Shown: piece after piece, positions 5,363-6,655 of the stretch | How positions within the stretch are numbered: position 1 is the first letter of the stretch | Layout: the number at the start of each line of letters is the position of its first letter | Assembly (NCBI GenBank): GCA_041687095.1 | Contig: JAWLCQ010000232.1 | Span: forward strand, 1-6,655 | Direction of reading: 5' to 3' | Length of the DNA stretch: 6,655 nt | Origin: JAWLCQ01 sp041687095 | Lineage (GTDB): Bacteria > Planctomycetota > Phycisphaerae > SM23-33 | The notes under the pieces: model-generated | The model's input: only the letters and a program-made list of their open reading frames with translations | Database searches by the model: none | Told to the model about the DNA's origin: nothing | Program-made: the position numbers and the translations under genes

Positions 5363-5367
5363 TCCAC

Positions 5368-6483
5368 ATGATCGATCTCACCGACCGCGACCTGTTCACC
5401 CCCGTCACGCACCCGCAGTCGGGCGCGACGATCCACCTGCTGACCCGAAAGGTCGCCCCGGTGCAGCAGGGATTCTACTTCGTCAACGACTCCATGAGCG
5501 CCGACGGGCGGTACCTGTGGTTCTACTGCGCGTTTCCCCCGTCGGGCTCCGCGTCGGACGGGCGGACGCTGGGCGTGGTGGACTTTCAGACGCGGGAGGT
5601 GAGGCACTTCCCCGAGACGCAGTTCTGCTCCGCCTCGCCCTGGGTGGAGCCCCAGACGGGGACCATCTTCTGGATGCAGGACCGCACCGTCTGGAAACGC
5701 CGCCCTGAGGCAGACGCCCCCGTCGAGTTCGTCAACGCCGTGCCCGACGAACTCATCGGGTCCCGCCGCGTGCAGCGCAGCTGCACCCACCTCACCCGCT
5801 CCGCCGACGGAAAGGCCTTCTTCATCGACATGGCCCTCGAACTGCAGTGGCTCTTCGGGTCCCTGCCGATCGACGGGGGGGACTTTCAGCTTTGGCATCG
5901 CTTCGACCGCAACTACAACCACGCCCAGTTCTGCCCGACGGACCCCGACCTGGTCCTGTTCGCCGAGGAGAACCACCCCGACCCGATCACGGGCCTGACG
6001 CTGCCGATCATCGACCGCCTCTGGCTGCTCCGCCGCGGGGAGGCCCCCCGCCCCGTCCTCCCCGAGCCCCGCCGCGTCACCCACGAGTGGTGGGACCCCG
6101 ACGGGCAGCACGTGTGGTACGTCTGGGGCAACGAGACCTACCGCACCCGCATCACGGACGCCCACACCGAGGCCGTCCCCTTCCCCCATCACTGCTGGCA
6201 CTCCCACAACAGCCGCGACGGGCGGTGGATCGTCGGGGACTCCAACACCCGCTTCTACCGCGGGTGCCCCTCGAGCGTGCACTTCCTCAACCGCGACACC
6301 GGGCGCATCCTCACCCTCGCCGAGCACCCCGAGCGCTGCGACTACAGCGGGCGGAACTACCACATCGACCCCCACCCACGCTTCGTCTGCGGCGACCGCT
6401 ACGTCGTCTTTACGACGCTCGTCCGCGGGGAGATCGACCTGGCCATCGTCCCCACGCCCGACCTCGTCGAGCGCACGACGTGA
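5368..6483 (+). CDS. Oligogalacturonate lyase-like (PL22-type) beta-propeller protein, 371 aa
   Basis: PL22 enzymes are cytoplasmic seven-bladed beta-propellers that split unsaturated di- and trigalacturonate by metal-assisted beta-elimination. No signal peptide is present here, consistent with the cytoplasm, and 371 aa is near the family length (about 385-390). Propeller-type repeats are visible as SADGRYLWFY (44-53), SADGKAFFI (145-153), DPDGQHVWYV (243-252) and SRDGRWIVGD (282-291). PL22-like segments: NHAQFCPTDPDLVLF (184-198); VTHEWW (237-242) with His239, the candidate for the catalytic base (His242 in the Yersinia enzyme, from memory); the His cluster at 274, 275, 278 and 280; and NYHIDPHPRF (330-339). 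In the characterised Yersinia enzyme the metal ligands are, as I recall, one His plus Gln-x-x-His-x-His. Here the last block reads Y-H-I-D-P-H, so ligands may be His332, Asp334 and His336. That points to a divergent subfamily whose substrate may not be oligogalacturonate. It is divergent from the GH94-type gene. Confidence 0.78.
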   Translation: MIDLTDRDLFTPVTHPQSGATIHLLTRKVAPVQQGFYFVNDSMSADGRYLWFYCAFPPSGSASDGRTLGVVDFQTREVRHFPETQFCSASPWVEPQTGTIFWMQDRTVWKRRPEADAPVEFVNAVPDELIGSRRVQRSCTHLTRSADGKAFFIDMALELQWLFGSLPIDGGDFQLWHRFDRNYNHAQFCPTDPDLVLFAEENHPDPITGLTLPIIDRLWLLRRGEAPRPVLPEPRRVTHEWWDPDGQHVWYVWGNETYRTRITDAHTEAVPFPHHCWHSHNSRDGRWIVGDSNTRFYRGCPSSVHFLNRDTGRILTLAEHPERCDYSGRNYHIDPHPRFVCGDRYVVFTTLVRGEIDLAIVPTPDLVERTT

Positions 6484-6630
6484 CGAAAGATAGGCGAAAA
6501 GGCGCACAGAGAAGAAACCGCCCCGAAGAAAGGGATTACGCAGATTCTGAGATGGCACTGGGCTTCCCCACGAACGGTGGGCGCGCGGAGAGGGTAGAAT
6601 CTGGCCCTCCCCAAGACGAAGGAGCCCACG
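6484..6630. other. 147-bp intergenic region
   Basis: No gene is seen. It contains GATTACGCAGATT (6534-6546), which resembles common dispersed intergenic repeats. There is a weak hairpin with 5-bp arms, CCCAC at 6567-6571 and GTGGG at 6577-6581, without a T tract. TAGAAT at 6595-6600 is a 5-of-6 match to a -10 box, placed 30 nt before the next start codon, but no convincing -35 is present. No clear terminator for the PL22-like gene was found. Confidence 0.45.
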
Positions 6631-6655
6631 ATGCCACGACGCAGGTACACCAGGG
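6631..6655 (+). CDS. Start of an unidentified gene, truncated by the window edge (possibly an insertion-sequence orfA)
   Basis: An ATG at 6631 is preceded by GAAGGAG with a 6-nt spacer (CCCACG), close to the leaders of the other two genes. Only MPRRRYTR can be read. A short basic start of the form MPR-R/K-R-Y/F-T is common in IS3-family orfA transposase subunits, so a mobile element may begin here, but eight residues cannot establish this. It could equally be another small basic protein. Confidence 0.5.

Noticed and set aside
5149..5367. 73-codon N-terminal extension of the PL22-like protein
   Set aside because: It covers intergenic repeats and candidate promoter DNA. The ATG at 5368 has a strong Shine-Dalgarno and matches family length.
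3111..5408. 765-codon minus-strand frame overlapping the GH94-type gene
   Set aside because: Arg/Pro-rich low-complexity translation in another frame of the real gene, with no recognisable domain.
4891..6558. 555-codon minus-strand frame overlapping the PL22-like gene
   Set aside because: Shadow of the propeller gene and the divergent region. The translation is Val/Gly/Asp-rich without motifs, and there is no supporting ribosome binding site.

Overview
This is a GC-rich bacterial window. Its content resembles Planctomycetota or a related PVC-group lineage. The clues are a formylglycine-generating-enzyme-like (SUMF1-type) lipoprotein, carbohydrate-active enzymes kept as single genes or small clusters, and long intergenic regions full of short tandem and inverted repeats. 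The assignment is inference; there is no rRNA or marker gene.

Layout, left to right. Positions 1-181 (minus) hold the 5' end of a secreted lipoprotein with an FGE/SUMF1-type domain, cut off by the window edge. Positions 182-773 have no convincing gene but hold a dense set of palindromes (401-658) and a heptanucleotide tandem array (705-754). A short-chain dehydrogenase/reductase (SDR) lies at 774-1577 (minus). The 281-bp gap at 1578-1858 is filled by a 28-nt-arm inverted repeat made of 9-mers, a 24-nt-arm hairpin, and a ten-copy heptamer array. A 1089-residue GH94-type glycoside phosphorylase-like protein fills 1859-5128 (minus). A 239-bp divergent intergenic region separates it from an oligogalacturonate-lyase-like (PL22-type) beta-propeller at 5368-6483 (plus). 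After a 147-bp gap, the first eight codons of another plus-strand gene begin at 6631.

The biological core is the divergent pair: a long GH94-type phosphorylase-like enzyme and a PL22-like beta-propeller. Neither has a signal peptide, so both probably act in the cytoplasm on imported oligosaccharides. The two start codons are preceded by the same 12-nt leader around the Shine-Dalgarno (AGCAAGGAGTCC). A plausible model is intracellular breakdown of a uronate-containing oligosaccharide by beta-elimination plus phosphorolysis, but the substrate cannot be read from the sequence. Both enzymes differ from the canonical families at recognised active-site motifs. The SDR may be unrelated or may act on a released sugar or keto-sugar.

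The most unusual non-coding signal is that both complete minus-strand genes run, within 12-19 nt of their stop codons, into different heptanucleotide tandem arrays. Every long intergenic region here carries a different short repeat family.
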